From Craspedostauros australis (taxonomy: Eukaryota > Bacillariophyta > Bacillariophyceae > Mastogloiales > Achnanthaceae), in NCBI GenBank assembly GCA_026770025.1, contig JAMXDE010000018.1, positions 372,001 to 436,000 on the forward strand: 64,000 bases of DNA, read 5' to 3'. Below are positions 50,939-62,156 of this stretch, one piece after another. Every line of letters begins with the position of its first letter. Within the stretch, counting starts at the first letter, position 1. The position numbers and the translations under genes are program-made. The notes under the pieces were generated by a model that was not told where the DNA came from, made no database searches, and saw only the letters and a list, made by a program, of their open reading frames with translations.

Positions 50939-51744
50939 TGTCGAGATGTACATGTGAGTATATGTCAAGATGTACGTGTATATGTGCATCGTTCACCTGT
51001 TATTCTCTCATACACACTTGGACGGTAAAGCTACATTCGTGTCAATAGTATGCTGTGATTTGTCAAAATCACAATGGAAATGGAACACACAAAAATGAGC
51101 AGAATTTCTGGAGGAAATTTGCGATCAACGAATTCTGAGAGAATCAGGAACATCGTGCGTCCATCCATCAATGGAAACGTATGGTATCGAGCGAAACTCA
51201 ATGTACCTCCCAACTAAACCCCAGATGACAATATCATCTGACAGACTGCTGCATCATTGATGGAACGTGACATCTGGAGAGCAGAAGGATGCCTACTGAC
51301 GTCAAGAGGATGTCATCGTGTCACCATGTTGACATCTGTCTCCAGGTCAGAGCAAGAGGCGAAGATCCGATGACCGAAGGGCATCAAGATCATGGATACA
51401 AGAGGTGAAATTCAAATGGTAAGTACTCATGGAGTAGAAGCCAGTAAGGAACGAACGAAGCGTCGAATGCGGAGTACACATCGAACGCGAAGTATTGTGT
51501 AGCACGAGTACACGATATTGAGAGAGAGAGAGAGAGAATACGAAGAGTAGCCAGAGAGCATCTCTCACACCAACTCATAGTCGGAGACTGAATCTACGAA
51601 ACAGATAAACGCACTGAGAGCATCGGGCAAGAGAGAGGACACCGAGAGGATTGGAGTCTCAATTTAATGAAATAGCAAACACAATGACTATCAACAACAC
51701 TGTCTTCCACGATCGTAGGCTTGCTGTCACGGAACTTGCCAACA
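50939..51744 (+). repeat. Solo LTR of the Copia 2 family, unit 1 copy
   Basis: Starts TGTCGAGATG and ends CTTGCCAACA, the reverse complement of the Copia 2 LTR orientation, with perhaps 8-10% divergence by eye. No internal element sequence and no clear target duplication are seen. Its twin at 58283-59090 shows it was there before the tandem duplication. Confidence 0.88.
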
Positions 51745-54066
51745 ATGGAGTGTTTCATGTTCCCAAGTTTTGCTGTTTTCAATTTTGTTGCTGCAGTCAA
51801 TCATTTTGTGAGCTCCGCATTGCCATCAATTGACCATTATTATTCACTGTTTCAATTATCCCTACTCAGGAGTCTGGCCCATGTGTGGCCATTAAACCGT
51901 CGTTTCAGGTCTCCGTTGCAGAGGCGTGCGCACGACTTGCACCTCTGTTGCATTCCTGTCTTCTTCCTTCAGATGGTGCCCTGGAGTCGTATGGGTTGGC
52001 TGTATCAACCATTCAATTATGTCCAGAAGTGACCTGAATATGGAAGAAACCAGTGTTGCCTTATCGTGGTAAAGGCAAAATCCCCTTCTTCCCCTGCTGC
52101 CACCAAACAGAATCATACCCTGTACCACCAACACCAAACGCAGACACTGTGCCAGAGAGAAGCCAAAAGTAGACAGCGAGGTTGCAAGAGGACAAACAAG
52201 GAAGTGAGAGCGGAGGCTGTGACAGATACGTACGATCTGTGGTATGGTACGTGCACCACACAATGCCACATGTGTGTAGGTGGGAGAGGATCTCACGTCA
52301 CCACCTCCAGTCATGGGGAAGAAGGCGACGCAGTCGCAAGGCCGACGCAACTCTGCACAAATCCACACAATTTCGCAGTCAGTGTGTCGAAGGCCAAAAC
52401 AACGAACCTGTTCGCAAAAGAGGCAGTGGATGTTGGGGTTCGGATTCATGGCCGTGGCTTGTAGATCTTTCGTTCTGTGTCAACCATCACACCTGCGTTC
52501 CGTTTGCTTTGTCTCGTTGGATGTCACCAAAAACTCCACAAGAGCGTGCGATGCTCCGAAGCGCAGAACGCCATCAAACAACTGGTACGGAAGAATGCCA
52601 GACAAAAGACACTGTTTCAGAAAATGACGTGTGGATCATGCTTGTTGTGAGTCACGGAAACTATCGGTTCACGAGTGGGATCCAGAAAGCGTGGAAGAAT
52701 GAAATTTGTGCGATTGTGTGAGTCATAGTCGTGGAAACCGCATACGCCGCCTGGGATTGATCGTGGTTTGCTCGCCAACGAATGCGTTGCCGCGTCGGGC
52801 AAAGGCATCGAAGATGTCTGCAACACTCGCATGAGTCGAAGCCGTTGTTACTGTAGCCAAGTTGGGCAGCGAACATCCATTTACCCACGATTCTACACGC
52901 CTTTGCTTCGTCTTGCAATTTCGTTAATCGATGCATCTTATCGTCTTTTTGTCAAAGTCAACATTCCTGTTGGCGGATGCGATCCAAAAGATCCACCCAC
53001 CTCGCTGGTGCAGTCCTCCATAAGTACTTCATTGCGTGGTGCATAAGTATTGAGGCACTTGTGATCGAAACAGACAGATCAGCAACTTGGTGGAGACTGC
53101 GACAGAACCACGCCTCAATTGGGCGGAGCACGTGGATCGGAACAGACCAGGGAGAGAGAAAAGAGGAGGACAGGATGAGCCGAGGAGAAAGGGCGGCACA
53201 GACGATGTTTGCTTCAAGGTCACCACCACCCAAGTGATCGGCACTCACGCCCACAGCTCGCAATGCCAGTATTCACAGATGGGAGGACTTTCGTGGACCT
53301 TCACACGAAGACGTTTACACAAGTGACAGGTTTCCTTTCCGATGGAGATTTCCGATTGTGTACATGGAAAGAAACTGGACGAAAGGTTGAGGAGTTGCTC
53401 TCTTGATGTGCGAGTCATAGTTTGTGCCATACCCTGGCGACGCTGCAGACCATCCACGCAGACGAGCAGCAGGCGAAACACAAAAGTCGGTGAGGGGCAA
53501 GACATTGGAGAGAAGAGGAGGACCGCCGTGTTATGCTATGCTGTGCTGCACCAAACACAAAATCAAGTTCTACACAAACATAACGGCACCCCAACCAGCA
53601 ACGAGCAGCTGAAGTACCATTGTGTTGGTAGCCGAGCCATCAAGCGAGGAGGCAACGAAGCCGGCGAACCCAACGAGCAACTCATCAGATAGGCAGAAGT
53701 GAACAAGTAGTCGCAAGTGATCGCAGGTCGCAGAACAGCACAACGCAACGTAACACAACACAGCATAGAACACATATAGAGAAGCTCTGCTTTCGATCGA
53801 GAGTGGGACAGCGGAAACAGTGGGAATGAGCGTGTAGCAATCATCTCTAAAGTGCACAAACCACGCTACTCGACTCGACTCGACTCTCCCTGCATCCGAA
53901 ACGGCCCCAGACGACCAATCAGGGAAGCGTGCGTGAGAGTTGAACCGTGGCTCGATCGGACGAGATCTTGCAAGGCAGCAAGCCAGGTGCTGGTACCCGC
54001 AGCTTTCAACCAACAACACAAACAACATCGTCTCCCTTGCAGCAACAAGTTCGGCAACGATTCGCT
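51745..54066. other. End of unit 1, junction, and upstream region of gene C
   Basis: No gene supported. The unit boundary falls at about 52103 (ccaaacagaatcat). 52620-54066 is nearly identical to 14400-15848. A frame of 103 codons at 51721-52032 recurs in unit 2 but has no recognisable features. Confidence 0.5.
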
Positions 54067-56989
54067 ATGGATCGCGACATGATGAATGAGCACATCATGA
54101 ATCAGCACATCCCTGATATCTACGACGATGCAAACAGAAATGTGAATGATAGCTTTGATGACACCATAGGTCTATTCGGCAATATGAACGCAGACGGCAC
54201 CACGCAGACAAACGATAGCCCGAGCTCACCAATGAATGTGAACATGGAAAAGGCTATGCTACGACTTAACCCGCATGAAGCGCCGGGACTCTCGTCGACT
54301 CCGATCGATGCCATCCTCAATCCATTGCAATTTCCCGCTACATCGCAGCACAAGCTAGGGACGCAACAGCGGCATGACTGGCAGCAGGATGATGGCTTCG
54401 GCATACAAGAAAAGGAGCACACGTTCCATCACAAACCAACTCACCGCAAATCTTGTCAAGCTACGGACCGAACACTGCTCGACCAAGCGACGGCCACCAC
54501 GAGCAAACACGATGCGCAGCACCTTGACGGCTCTGAAAATGAAACGATGGTAGCCGATCTGGTCGAAGCGGCCCATTCGATGGCGCCGGACTACACGCAG
54601 CTGAAGGAGTCGAAGATCGACAAGCTACTGGCTGATGAGATGCACGCCATGTCGATAGTCGAACGCGAGAAAGCCTACGAGGACATCCATGGGGTTTCTC
54701 CTATGGCAGAGGAAACGGAAGAATTCCTTTCCACCAAGCTTGCAGAAATGGAGCATTGCTTGATGCACGACCGTCACGCAACATCTGAATCCCTGCCATC
54801 ATCTCAGAAGGGCGCGAATGGCAGAGCCGCATTCGATCAGGCCTGCTCCAAAAACTACGCGTATGTCAAAAGCATGTACCTGAAATTTCTGCGATGTGAA
54901 TCGTATCGGCCGCAACAGGCAGCCAAGCGCATCGTACGGCATTTTGCCACCAAACTGGAGCTGTGGGGCGAAGAGAAGCTCACCAAGGATATCTCCATGC
55001 TCGAAGATATGGATGAGGAGACGAGAGAGGTGCTGTGTGGCTGTGCTGGCATGCAGCTCCTCCCCCAACGCGACTCGTCGGGCCGCGCCGTCGTCTTCTC
55101 GTGGGAGAGGTATCACCGACGCTTCTTCCGAACCAAGAAGCCACATATATTCATGGTAAGTGATCCGTGCATCTGTCGTCATGTTGCATCGTTGCAAGAA
55201 GTATCATGCATCCTATCATTTTTAGAATGGTTGCTTGGTTGGTTGCTTGCTTGCTTGCTTGGTTGATTGGTTGCTTGATTGGTTGCTTGATTGGTTGCTT
55301 GATTGATTGGGGAGCAATTGTCCCTGGCAAAGCGTCTGGATGGACAGCTGGATGCACAAATGCCTTGTACTCACCGCTTTTTTGCCATTGGTCCAAACAC
55401 ATTCGTCTTCGGTTTCATTGGTGTTGTGTCTTCGATTGCTGTTCCATATCTCTGGCTTGGGATCAACCTTGCATGCCATGCGAAATGCCATCCGACTTTA
55501 CTTGCTTCGCCTCGCGGCGCACTCTCCTCGTGCCTTGAATAGGCTCGATTGACTTGGTACTTCTCGATGGCACTTACCGAGGACGAAGAAACTCAGAAGA
55601 ATGGCATTGTGTTCGTTGGCTATGGTATCGATTTCGTGCCATCCCTGGACGCCGACGAACGCAATGTTTGGTGGAGTACTTGTGCTGTGGCAAATGCAGT
55701 TCCGCTCCGCATCGCAAGTTTCCACTGCTGCTTCAACCATCCAGTTCTAAAGCCCTTGATATCGTTGATCACCATGGGGCTCCCAACTGATGCGCGATGT
55801 CGCATGAGGATGCATTATGGTACGTGACGTGCTTGCCTTGTTTGGGGAATTTTGCGGGTGGATAGGTGCATTGGTACATGTATGCGTGTGGACATGTATG
55901 CGTGTGGGCATGTGCGCATCGAGGTGTCTGCGCGGGCAACTTTGCTCGATGTACCGTGGTTGTAGCGAATACTTGTACTCCTGACAGAGAGCAGGGTCAT
56001 CCCATGGCAATGATGGCTTCAGCCGTATTGGCAACGGCAATGGCAACGGCAATGGCAACCATAGTATCCGCACCAGTCGCGAAGACTGTCGCAAAACCGT
56101 TCCGGAGTAGATCTCCAGTATCCACGAGTACCAAAATCTTCGCCATCTCACATGTCTCTCTGCTTGTTTTTGCCGTTGGCATATTCAAATGAACGCATCG
56201 GTGCGTGCGATGTGTGCGATGCATGATGATACGTGCCTGCTGCCGTGCCAATGGCTCGCAGGCACGCATCAGGAAGTGCACTACATCCTAATGTCATTCG
56301 GGTTGCCTGTCCGGTCGTTCCCGGTGACCACGCGTGGTGAATGGAAGAAGGGTGGTTTCTTCAAATGGATCGCCCGCCGAAAGCTCCGGGATCAAGATCC
56401 GGAGAAGTACCGAAACACTGTCGAAGTTCCGTCGCTTTGCGATGTCCTGTTAGGGCGCGGCAAGCCGTTCCAAGGTCATCCCGGAAACCGCCGGTTGCAC
56501 GATATCTTGGCTGCTCATTACGATGAATACAACAACGGAGGGCGGAAGGAGAAGACGGAGCTGGCAGAGAAGATTGTGAAGCTGGTGAAGGCCACCCCTG
56601 CGAAGTTTCTGAGGCGTGATGAAGATGAAATGTGGGTGACTGCTTCCGACGAGGCCGCACGAGAGAAAGTATCTCACGGGTTTCGACGCAAGCGGGAATT
56701 GGAAAAGACCATCCAGGCGCAAACCTATCTATCAGACGGTGATGGTAGCGGTATAAGTGGCACAGGTGCATCTGTTTCTGGATCCGCCGTGGCAGCGGTC
56801 ATGAGAAACCGAGTTGGCAGTGGAGGTTGCAGCATCGGTAGCACCACGACAGACATGAGGAAGGATGGATCCGGGTCTGATGACAGCGACGGCGAGACGA
56901 CGGTCACGCGAATGGGAGTCGCCTGGCCTCCGAGACGGAAACGCACGAAGATGTGTGACACTTCGTCTGCTTGCAAGGGTTGCAAGTGA
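54067..56989 (+). CDS. CRAL-TRIO (Sec14-like) / DUF6824 fusion protein, gene C
   Basis: Exons 54067-55155, 55543-55819 and 56262-56989 join to 697 residues. All splice sites are conserved with gene B; the first donor is GTAAGT here and GTGAGT in B. Compared with B I count six residue changes: SLSS/SPSS, MDKA/MEKA, EATH/EAAH, and GA/ST and F/L in exon 2 (WWGAC to WWSTC, VPFR to VPLR). Exon 3 with DUF6824 gives an identical protein. Intron 1 has a longer TTGN microsatellite. Intron 2 has fewer GTGTGCGAT repeats, two small insertions and a deletion of several tens of bp. The pattern of conserved exons and drifting introns suggests both copies are functional. Domains are as in gene B. Confidence 0.87.
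55229..55310. repeat. TTGN tetranucleotide microsatellite in intron 1 of gene C
   Basis: About 82 bp of TTGC/TTGA/TTGG words, 32 bp longer than the matching site in gene B. Confidence 0.85.
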
Positions 56990-58282
56990 GCACTTGAGGT
57001 GGGCGTTACTCCAGAACTTCGGATGTTGTTAAGGCGGCACATCGCGGTATCAATCGTACTCTGCCAGCAGCACGAGGTGCTCCACTTGAGGCACTCCACA
57101 CCAGTTGTCAATGTCAACGATCTAATCACTGTAATAGACAACGCTCCTATCAAATTGTGTGTGACACAGTACTATACTAGTACTACATTGCTTCCATGAC
57201 AAGCTGTTCAGTATGTACTCAGCTTTTCCGGCTGGGAATGCAGAAACCGCAATGTCCCCTTCAGTTGAGTGCATGTCCCATCTCCCATGCACATCCATCC
57301 TGGGTCAAAGCGCAACTCTGGCTCGTGGCCTGCAGACATATCCCTCATAAATTTCTCATGGTACTGGCCTGCTACCTGCACCAAATGTGGAACGGTGTTC
57401 ACGACAACAGTGGCTGCGGAGTTTTGGCCCCTTGTTTCCACTGGTTTGCTTGCAATTGGGAGAAGCGGGGATTGAATATTTATATCTATTTCGTGTCGTA
57501 GCTTCCCGATCCGTCTTCAACGTCAGAGGACACGGATCCCACGTCATGAAAGCCACTCGCAACACAAGAAGTAAGTTGACGTTCAATTAGGGACAGACTA
57601 TCTCCATTTTATGGTGTCCCTCGCCGATGCCTGAAATTCATTTTGGCACGAAACTTCCTGACTTCAACGAACGCAACACCCTCCTTTCTTCTCCCCCCTC
57701 CTCTTTCATTCACGAACCATTGCTGACTCAATGCCTGCATTGACCTGAGTCCAATCATCCTGGGAACTACAGGCTCTCCAGATCCTACTGACTGAGACTC
57801 GCCTCGATTCCCTCCTTGTCTATGACAACCGCCTTGTCGTCACAGTCATAGCATGGATATCCAACCTGCTTCAACTCAAGCAGGGAATCTGATGGTGAAT
57901 TCCAACTGCAACTGCTGCTGCATCATCAACTTCTATAAAAGAACTGAGCTGTTATGCTCTACACTACAATGCAACAGCACATGGAGAGATGAGCGATGAC
58001 AGGGAGCAACGTCCGCCCTCAACACTGAACCATGCGGATCAGTGCAGAGCCGAATCAACTTGTGGCATCATTTCTTCATCCTACCAAGACTATAAACTAA
58101 CTCATAATAACACAAGCCAAGAATAGTACAAACAGCACTACTCTACTCATCGTTACAGTACCACATCTTCGACAAGTTCACACCTCTTGAACTGCATTGC
58201 ACAGTTATCTCGAAACCAGCAGTTCACGAGGCTTTTCCACCGAATTGTGTCACCAACAGAGCACGAATTTCAACTCCGTCCT
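56990..58282. other. 3' flank of gene C with two empty insertion sites
   Basis: No gene seen. Contains the undisturbed sequence ccgccttgtcgtcacag, where unit 1 carries the gypsy element, and ctgctgcatcatcaac, where unit 1 carries Copia 2. Confidence 0.7.
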
Positions 58283-59090
58283 TGTCGAGATGTACATGTG
58301 AGTATATGTCAAGATGTACGTGTATATGTGCATCGTTCACCTGTTATTCTCTCATACACACTTGGACGGTAAAGCTACATTCGTGTCAATAGTATGCTGT
58401 GATTTGTCAAAATCACAATGGAAATGGAACACACAAAAATGAGCAGAATTTCTGGAGGAAATTTGCGATCAACGAATTCTGAGAGAATCAGGAACATCGT
58501 GCGTCCATCCATCAATGGAAACGTATGGTATCGAGCGAAACTCAATGTACCTCCCAACTAAACCCCAGATGACAATATCATCTGACAGACTGCTGCATCA
58601 TTGATGGAACGTGACATCTGGAGAGCAGAAGGATGCCTACTGACGTCAAGAGGATGTCATCGTGTCACCATGTTGACATCTGTCTCCAGGTCAGAGCAGG
58701 AGGCGAAGATCCGATGACCGAAGGGCATCAAGATCATGGATACAAGAGGTGAAATTCAAATGGTAAGTACTCATGGAGTAGAAGCCAGTAAAGAACGAAC
58801 GAAGCGTCGAATGCGGAGTACACATCGAACGCAAAGTATTGTGTAGCACGAGTACACGATATTGAGAGAGAGAGAGAGAGAGAATACGAAGAGTAGCCAG
58901 AGAGCATCTCTCACACCGACTCATAGTCGGAGACTGAATCTACAAAACAGATAAACGCACTGAGAGCATCGGGCAAGAGAGAGGACACCGAGAGGATTGG
59001 AGTCTCAATTTAATGAAATAGCAAACACAATGACTATCAACAACACTGTCTTCCACGATCGTAGGCTTGCTGTCACGGAACTTGCCAACA
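58283..59090 (+). repeat. Solo LTR of the Copia 2 family, unit 2 copy
   Basis: Nearly identical to 50939-51744, including the flanks (ccgtcct on the left, atggagtg on the right), so it was copied with the unit. Confidence 0.88.
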
Positions 59091-59448
59091 ATGGAGTGTT
59101 TCATGTTCCCAAGTTTTGCTGTTTTCAATTTTGTTGCTGCAGTCAATCATTTTGTGAGCTCCGCATTGCCATCAATTGACCATTATTATTCACTGTTTCA
59201 ATTATCCCTACTCAGGAGTCTGGCCCATGTGTGGCCATTAAACCGTCGTTTCAGGTCTCCGTTGCAGAGGCGTGCGCACGACTTGCACCTCTGTTGCATT
59301 CCTGTCTTCTTCCTTCAGATGGTGCCCTGGAGTCGTATGGGTTGGCTGTATCAACCATTCAATTATGTCCAGAAGTGACCTGAATATGGAAGAAACCAGT
59401 GTTGCCTTATCGTGGTAAAGGCAAAATCCCCTTCTTCCCCTGCTGCCA

Positions 59449-59628
59449 CCAAACAGAATCATACCCTGTACCACCAACACCAAACGCAGACACTGTGCCA
59501 GAGAGAAGCCAAAAGTAGACAGCGAGGTTGCAAGAGGACAAACAAGGAAGCGAGGGCGGAGGCCGCAGCAGATACGTACGATCTGTGGTATGGTACGTGC
59601 ACCACACAATGCCACACGTGTGTAGGTG
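59449..59628. repeat. Start of a third tandem unit
   Basis: Begins ccaaacagaatcatacc exactly like 52103 and continues for 180 bp to gtgtgtaggtg, where Copia 3 starts. Whether a third gene copy exists beyond the window cannot be seen. Confidence 0.85.
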
Positions 59629-60420
59629 TGTTGGCAAGTTCCGCTCACGGTAACCTACGATCGTGGAGATGATGTTGGTTGATAGTCGTCTGTTTGCTAT
59701 TTCATTAGTTGGTTACTCCAATCCTCTCGGTGTACGCCCGTTCTCTTGCCCAATGCTCTCGGCGCTTCAATCTGTTTTGTAGATTCGGTCTCCGACTATG
59801 AGTCGGTACGCGAGATGCTCTCTCGCTCCTCTCTGTATTCTCTCTCTCTCTCTCTCAGCATCGTGTACTCGTGCTACACGATACTCCGTGTTTGATGCAT
59901 ACTCCGCATTTGACATTCTGTTTGTTCAGTACTGGCTCCTACTCCATGAGTACTTACCATTTGAAGTTCACCTTCAGTATCCATGATCTTCATGGGTCAT
60001 TGGATCTTCGCCTCCTGCTCTGACTTGGAGACAGATGTCGACGTGGTGACATGATGACATCCTGTCGACATCAGTAGGCGTCCTTCTGCTCTCCAGATGT
60101 CATGTTCCATTGGTGATGCAGCAGTCTGTCAGATGATATTGTCATCTGAGGTTTAGTTGGGAAGTACCTCGAGATTCTCTTGGTACCATTGATGGATGGA
60201 CGGACGATCTTCTAATTCTCTCAGAAATCGTTATCTGCAAATTTCCTCCAGAAATTCTGCTCTTTTTTGTGTGTTCCATTTCCCCTGTAATTCTGACGAA
60301 TCACAGTATACTATTGACACGAGTGTAGTTGTACCGTCCAAGTGCGTATGAGAGAATAGCGGGTGAACGATGCACATATACACGTACATCTCGACATATA
60401 CTCACATATACATCTCGACA
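59629..60420 (-). repeat. 3' LTR of Copia 3 (792 bp)
   Basis: TGTTGGCAAG...CTCGACA; a diverged match of the Copia 2 LTRs with small indels, for example a longer CT run near 59840. Confidence 0.9.
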
Positions 60421-60440
60421 CCCTTCCTGTGTGCATTCGG

Positions 60441-62156
60441 TCATTCGAATGTTCTCGATGTGTCAAGGTACGACTTCTCGTGTTCACGTTGTAAGTCGGC
60501 CTTGATGTTCTTGGTGAATCCGTCGCTTGTGTTCTGCTCGGATTTGACAAAAATGATTTCAATGGTTCTGTTGATTATCATGTTCCTCACGTAGTGATGG
60601 CGCACGTCGATGTGCCGCGATCGTTGGGATGTTGATGGGTTCTTGGCGATGAAGATTGCTCCGATGTTGTCCACACGGACCTTGATCGGTGTCTTCACTG
60701 GGATGCCCACACTCTCGAGTAGCTGCACAACGAAGAAGATCTCCTTTGCCGCTTCGGAAAGGGCAACATATTCTGCTTCGGATGAGCTGAGTGTGACGGC
60801 CTTCTGTGCCTTGGATCGCCAAAGGATTGGTACCTTGCACAGGTATAGGATGAACCCTCCTACGCTGATTCTCGTGTTCTTGTCTCCTGCATATTCGCTA
60901 TCGCAGAAGAGCTCCATGTCCCAGCCGTCGTCGTCTGGACGCGCTGGATGGATCTTCAATCCATAGTCCTTTGTATCGATCACATACTTGATGATCCGAT
61001 ACATCTCCTTCATTGCGGCCTTGGTGGGCCCGATCAATACCTTGGAGAGCTCCCTCACAGGGTTCGCGATATCTGGTCGCGAGTGCTTGATGAGGAAGAG
61101 TAGCATACCGACGCCTCGGCGATATTCGGCATGTTCTTCCGGTCCGACCTTCTGCAGTCCGTTATCTTCGGATGGTCGTACGATGATTTGACCCGGGGTT
61201 CCCGGTGTCCCATAGCATTGCATCTTTTCAACCTTGGTTCCGAACTCTTCGATGAGGTGTCGGATGAGATGTGGTTGACGCAACGTTGCTCTGGTCTTGT
61301 CATGGTTCAGTTCGATGTTACAGCTGAGGTAATCTCCGAGGCCGCGCTCGATTGTCACCTTGAATTTGCTGCCTTGGATGTCCTTCAGGAATATCTCCAG
61401 TGCTTTGGAGTCTCCACAGCAGAAGCAATCGTCCACATAGATGGCCACGATCATGCTTCCTTCATTCGTCTTTCTGTAGAACAGACACGGGTCTGCTGCG
61501 CTCTGTTCAAAGTTGATATTCTTGAGGGTCGACACCAACATCTTGAACCATTGCCTGGCGCTCTGCACAAGTCCGTAGATTGGCTTGTGTAGGGTCAGGG
61601 CTTCGTCTGCTTGATGATCCATCCCGTTGGGACAGTTCATGTAGATCTCCTCGTCGAGGTCTCCGTGTAGGAATGCCGTTACGACATCGACGAGTGCGCA
61701 GTCCATCTTCTTGATCAGCATGATCACCATCATGACTCGATATGTCACATCGTGGATGACGGGTGAGTAGTGCTCTTGGAAGTCTACTCCTGCGACTTGC
61801 GAATAGCCACATGCAACGAGTCGCGCTCGATGTGTGCCGTCACGCTTCAACTTGAAGACCCATTTGCACTTGCAGCATCTGCGGCCGCGTGGGATGGTGT
61901 CTTGTTTGATCTTGCTGTACACCTTACGTGTATCCATGGAATCGAACTCCTTTTTGATGGCTGCTCGATATCCCTTTCGATGGATGGGATCTGGGTGGTT
62001 GAAGGCTCCATCGAATGTTGTAGGTTCGATGTGCTTCTCTGGTTCCTTGTTCTCGTCCTGCATCGACAGTCCGATGTCGATTGCTGGTGCTTCGGTGATG
62101 ATTGCATTCATCCCGTATAGTCCTGTTGTGCTATGATGAGTGATTTCGATCTCTTC
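60441..62156 (-). CDS. Copia 3 pol region (reverse transcriptase and RNase H part)
   Basis: Encodes the RT (VDVVTAFLHGDLDEEIYMNC, YVDDCFCCGD) and RNase H (SSSEAEYVALSEAAKEI) parts, almost residue for residue like Copia 2. The integrase side is not present because the LINE interrupts it. The same frame happens to stay open for about 200 bp into the LINE tail, which is not coding sequence of either element. Confidence 0.85.
   Translation of the reverse strand, partial: EEIEITHHSTTGLYGMNAIITEAPAIDIGLSMQDENKEPEKHIEPTTFDGAFNHPDPIHRKGYRAAIKKEFDSMDTRKVYSKIKQDTIPRGRRCCKCKWVFKLKRDGTHRARLVACGYSQVAGVDFQEHYSPVIHDVTYRVMMVIMLIKKMDCALVDVVTAFLHGDLDEEIYMNCPNGMDHQADEALTLHKPIYGLVQSARQWFKMLVSTLKNINFEQSAADPCLFYRKTNEGSMIVAIYVDDCFCCGDSKALEIFLKDIQGSKFKVTIERGLGDYLSCNIELNHDKTRATLRQPHLIRHLIEEFGTKVEKMQCYGTPGTPGQIIVRPSEDNGLQKVGPEEHAEYRRGVGMLLFLIKHSRPDIANPVRELSKVLIGPTKAAMKEMYRIIKYVIDTKDYGLKIHPARPDDDGWDMELFCDSEYAGDKNTRISVGGFILYLCKVPILWRSKAQKAVTLSSSEAEYVALSEAAKEIFFVVQLLESVGIPVKTPIKVRVDNIGAIFIAKNPSTSQRSRHIDVRHHYVRNMIINRTIEIIFVKSEQNTSDGFTKNIKADLQREHEKSYLDTSRTFE

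Larger units (their letters stand above)
13937..52102. repeat. Tandem unit 1 (about 7.3 kb of host DNA, swollen by insertions)
   Basis: Unit 1 comprises 13937-19639, 42635-42721 and 50580-52102 once later insertions and one copy of each target duplication are set aside, about 7.31 kb. Unit 2 (52103-59448) carries the same sequence in the same order without those insertions. From about 14400 onward identity is very high. The first about 450 bp are less similar to unit 2, while the start of unit 2 resembles the start of unit 3 more closely. Confidence 0.9.
52103..59448. repeat. Tandem unit 2 (7.35 kb)
   Basis: Uninterrupted copy of the host unit with gene C and the older solo LTR. It carries the empty target sites for the gypsy element (cttgt, 57833-57837) and for Copia 2 (tgcatc, 57919-57924). 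Confidence 0.92.
59629..62156 (-). mobile_element. Copia LTR retrotransposon 3 (Copia 2 family), broken by a LINE
   Basis: LTR 59629-60420, then the 3' half of pol on the minus strand up to about 62156. There the similarity to Copia 2 stops and a LINE 3' end begins. The remainder of the element may lie beyond the window. It is a close relative of Copia 2. The far target duplication is not visible. Confidence 0.88.
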
